DNA of 35,130 bases, from positions 198,243 through 233,372 of the forward strand of contig NW_014577433.1 of assembly GCF_000485595.1 (NCBI RefSeq), read 5' to 3'. Shown here one piece after another: positions 1 through 35,130 of the stretch. The stretch comes from Priapulus caudatus. Lineage: Eukaryota; Priapulida; Priapulimorpha; Priapulimorphida; Priapulidae. Below the pieces are notes generated by a model. It searched no databases. It was not told the DNA's origin and saw only the letters and a list, made by a program, of their open reading frames with translations. Within the stretch, counting starts at the first letter, position 1. Every line of letters begins with the position of its first letter. The position numbers and the translations under genes are program-made.

Positions 1-78
1 ATATATATATATAGGCTATATATATACATATATATATATACATATATATATGTGTATATATATAAATATATATATATA
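1..78. repeat. (TA)n microsatellite
   Basis: Almost pure TA with a few interruptions at the window edge, upstream of the first exon seen. Confidence 0.95.
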
Positions 79-431
79 CGATGATTACGTCTTCTATCTG
101 CACTATGCTGCACACGTCACAAAGTTTGCACCTTGCGCATCAAAACTTGAACTTTGCACCTAAACTTTATGCTATGTCTTGTCGTCGCAATGTGGTGCAG
201 ACAATGATGTCTTAGATGGACATGATCATATCATCATGATTAGCGTTTGTGATCTCGCGTTTGATGACTAACTCCGACACTCCGACATTCCCGATGTACG
301 CGTAATAGTACATATTATGAATAACATGACAAATAGATTTATGTTGACAGAGTTGATTCCAATCTAGACGGCAACATATCACCGACGTGATTAATAGATG
401 TTAATGCATTATTATTACATTTATTTTTCAG

Positions 432-33641
<33,210 letters not shown>

Positions 33642-33698
33642 CGTTTCTGCGCGGTATTTAATACATGTACATAACATTGCGTTCATAAGTTTCGCGGT

Positions 33699-33850
33699 TA
33701 GAGATAGAGAGGAAGAGAAAGAAAAAGAGAGAGAATGAGAGAGATAGAGAGAGAAAGAGAGAGAGAGAGCGAGAGAGAGCCTGAAAAAGCGAAAGGAAAA
33801 ACGAGAGAGAGAGAGAGAGAGAGCGCGCGCACGAGAGAGCGAGAGAGAAC
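33699..33850. repeat. (GA)n-rich tract in the 3' UTR
   Basis: GAGA with AAAG and GCGC interruptions starting about 58 bases after the stop codon, so it is in the mRNA whichever poly(A) site is used. Confidence 0.9.
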
Positions 33851-33998
33851 AATTTATAGTTTTCTGGGTCTCAAACTACTCTCAGCAACTACATAGATTA
33901 TGTGTGGCAGGCCGACCATTTTACAAACTTGTACGCATCTTGTACGCATAAGCGTCGTTCTAATGATTAATATGTTAGTAAACAGTTGAGTTGACATA

Positions 33999-34077
33999 AT
34001 ATCGTCATTTGAATGCCTGCTGGCTGTCTGCGCATTTGTATATTTTCTAATATAACCAGCTAAATAAATGACGATAT
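33999..34077. repeat. 12-bp perfect inverted repeat spanning the first AATAAA
   Basis: ATATCGTCATTT at 33999-34010 is the reverse complement of AAATGACGATAT at 34066-34077. The second arm overlaps the AATAAA at 34063. Confidence 0.75.
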
Positions 34078-34108
34078 CCAAATGAATTATTAATTAGATT
34101 ATAATAAA
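34063..34108 (+). terminator. Two proximal AATAAA poly(A) signals
   Basis: AATAAA at 34063-34068 and again at 34103-34108, about 420-460 bases after the stop. Either could give a short 3' UTR. Confidence 0.45.
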
Positions 34109-34587
34109 CCAACGTTAACATCACATTTACAGATTTAATAACAGACTATTAAAGTTAGCCTATCTTCCAGATTGGGTGTACTGTAGTTGTGCTAGTTGCT
34201 TTGTTTCTGAGTGTCTATTCATAGGTCTGTCGCATATCACACTTATTGTTATCACACTAGTAAATATAGATATTCCGGGATTGAAGATGAGCGTAAATTA
34301 TTTCATATTCTGATAAATATGAAACGTTCTGAGATTTTCAAACGAACTATTTAAGAACAAAAATAACGATATACAGTGATAAATATTGCAGCTTTTACAT
34401 TTAATAGCCTAATTATTCAGATATCGTTAAACTACATAGCATTCGAAAACATGTGGAGTATTGTTTTCTTATTCACAATCTGGCACGGGTTTGGTAATGC
34501 CAATACACTTGCAGCATAAATATTGTATTTAACCTATTCGTACGAGCAACAAAGTAGGTTTCACCAAAGCATATTCCTTCGTGTAAC

Positions 34588-34593
34588 AATAAA
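34588..34593 (+). terminator. Distal AATAAA poly(A) signal
   Basis: AATAAA followed closely by mixed sequence, about 950 bases after the stop. A candidate for a long 3' UTR. Confidence 0.35.
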
Positions 34594-34860
34594 GCGATTC
34601 CCAAGTAAATAAGTTAGGTAAAAATAATTCATGCCTAGCTAACTGCAGAAACGATATGTAGGGGGCCCTCTACCGATAATTTGGAGTGGGCATTTATAGA
34701 GAAACCATGCGCAACTCGTATCACTTCTTCAAAATCTCATAAATATTTTGCGTGCCTTACAGTAGTTTATAATATAACTTAACTATTGTATTAACTTAAT
34801 CTTTACTAGCAGCTATTACCTTGTAATCGGTTACTAGAACATGTACGTAAATAAGATGTA

Positions 34861-34866
34861 AATAAA
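34861..34866 (+). terminator. Most distal AATAAA with GT/T-rich downstream sequence
   Basis: AATAAA followed about 25-50 bases later by a T/GT-rich stretch (TTTGCCTTTCTTGTG and TGTTTCTTCTT), the arrangement usual for a cleavage site. This makes it a good candidate for the main 3' end. Confidence 0.45.
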
Positions 34867-35019
34867 TCATTTACCGAGAAGTTATCGTTTGCCTTTCTTG
34901 TGTAACATGTTTCTTCTTATAAATGCCGTTCAATCAATAATCGCTCAATATGTATCAATTGAGCAACAAAGATGCTACAAATCACACCCAGCATTAAACA
35001 ATCATACCTATTTACTAAA

Positions 35020-35130
<111 letters not shown>

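Larger units (their letters stand above)
33642..34866 (+). other. 3' untranslated region and flank
   Basis: After the stop codon the sequence has no open frame of note. It starts with a GA-rich tract and continues AT-rich. Several AATAAA hexamers mark possible 3' ends, the last at 34861. The true mRNA end cannot be set from sequence. Confidence 0.6.

Overview
The window is eukaryotic genomic DNA, almost certainly from a bilaterian invertebrate. The coding sequence is split into many short exons with GT/AG borders, the introns are long and full of simple repeats, and there are no operons or bacterial-type genes. The sequence alone does not fix the phylum.

One gene explains all the coding signal I can support. 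It lies on the + strand: 17 exons from 432 to 33641, open at the 5' side of the window and ending at a TAG at 33639-33641. Every intron phase matches across the 16 junctions, giving 1262 residues in the window plus the stop. Residue numbers below count from the first complete codon in the window. The product is an ephexin-family Rho guanine nucleotide exchange factor (relatives: NGEF/ephexin-1, ARHGEF5, 15, 16, 19, 26; fly Exn). It has a long low-complexity N-terminal half with several proline-rich SH3 ligands, then a tyrosine motif like the family's autoinhibitory helix, then Dbl-homology (DH), pleckstrin-homology (PH) and SH3 domains, and a short basic tail.

Layout: 432-486 is a small upstream exon. 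487-16735 is a 16.2 kb intron with microsatellites, short hairpins and a roughly 580 bp GGAT-type repeat. 16736-19581 holds four exons coding the proline- and serine-rich region. 19582-27892 is an 8.3 kb intron with CA, GT/G-rich, GA and CTG repeats and a CpG-rich segment just before exon 6. 27893-33641 holds twelve closely spaced exons for the acidic/tyrosine linker and DH-PH-SH3. 33642 to about 34870 is 3' UTR and flank with several AATAAA signals, and the window ends in a CA/CG repeat.

The most notable new proposal is an internal first exon at 27161-27230. It has an ATG in good context, a GTAAGT donor, a phase that fits exon 6 and CpG-rich surroundings, and would make a short isoform without the proline-rich N-terminus. 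I found no second gene, no RNA gene and no intact mobile element that I can defend.
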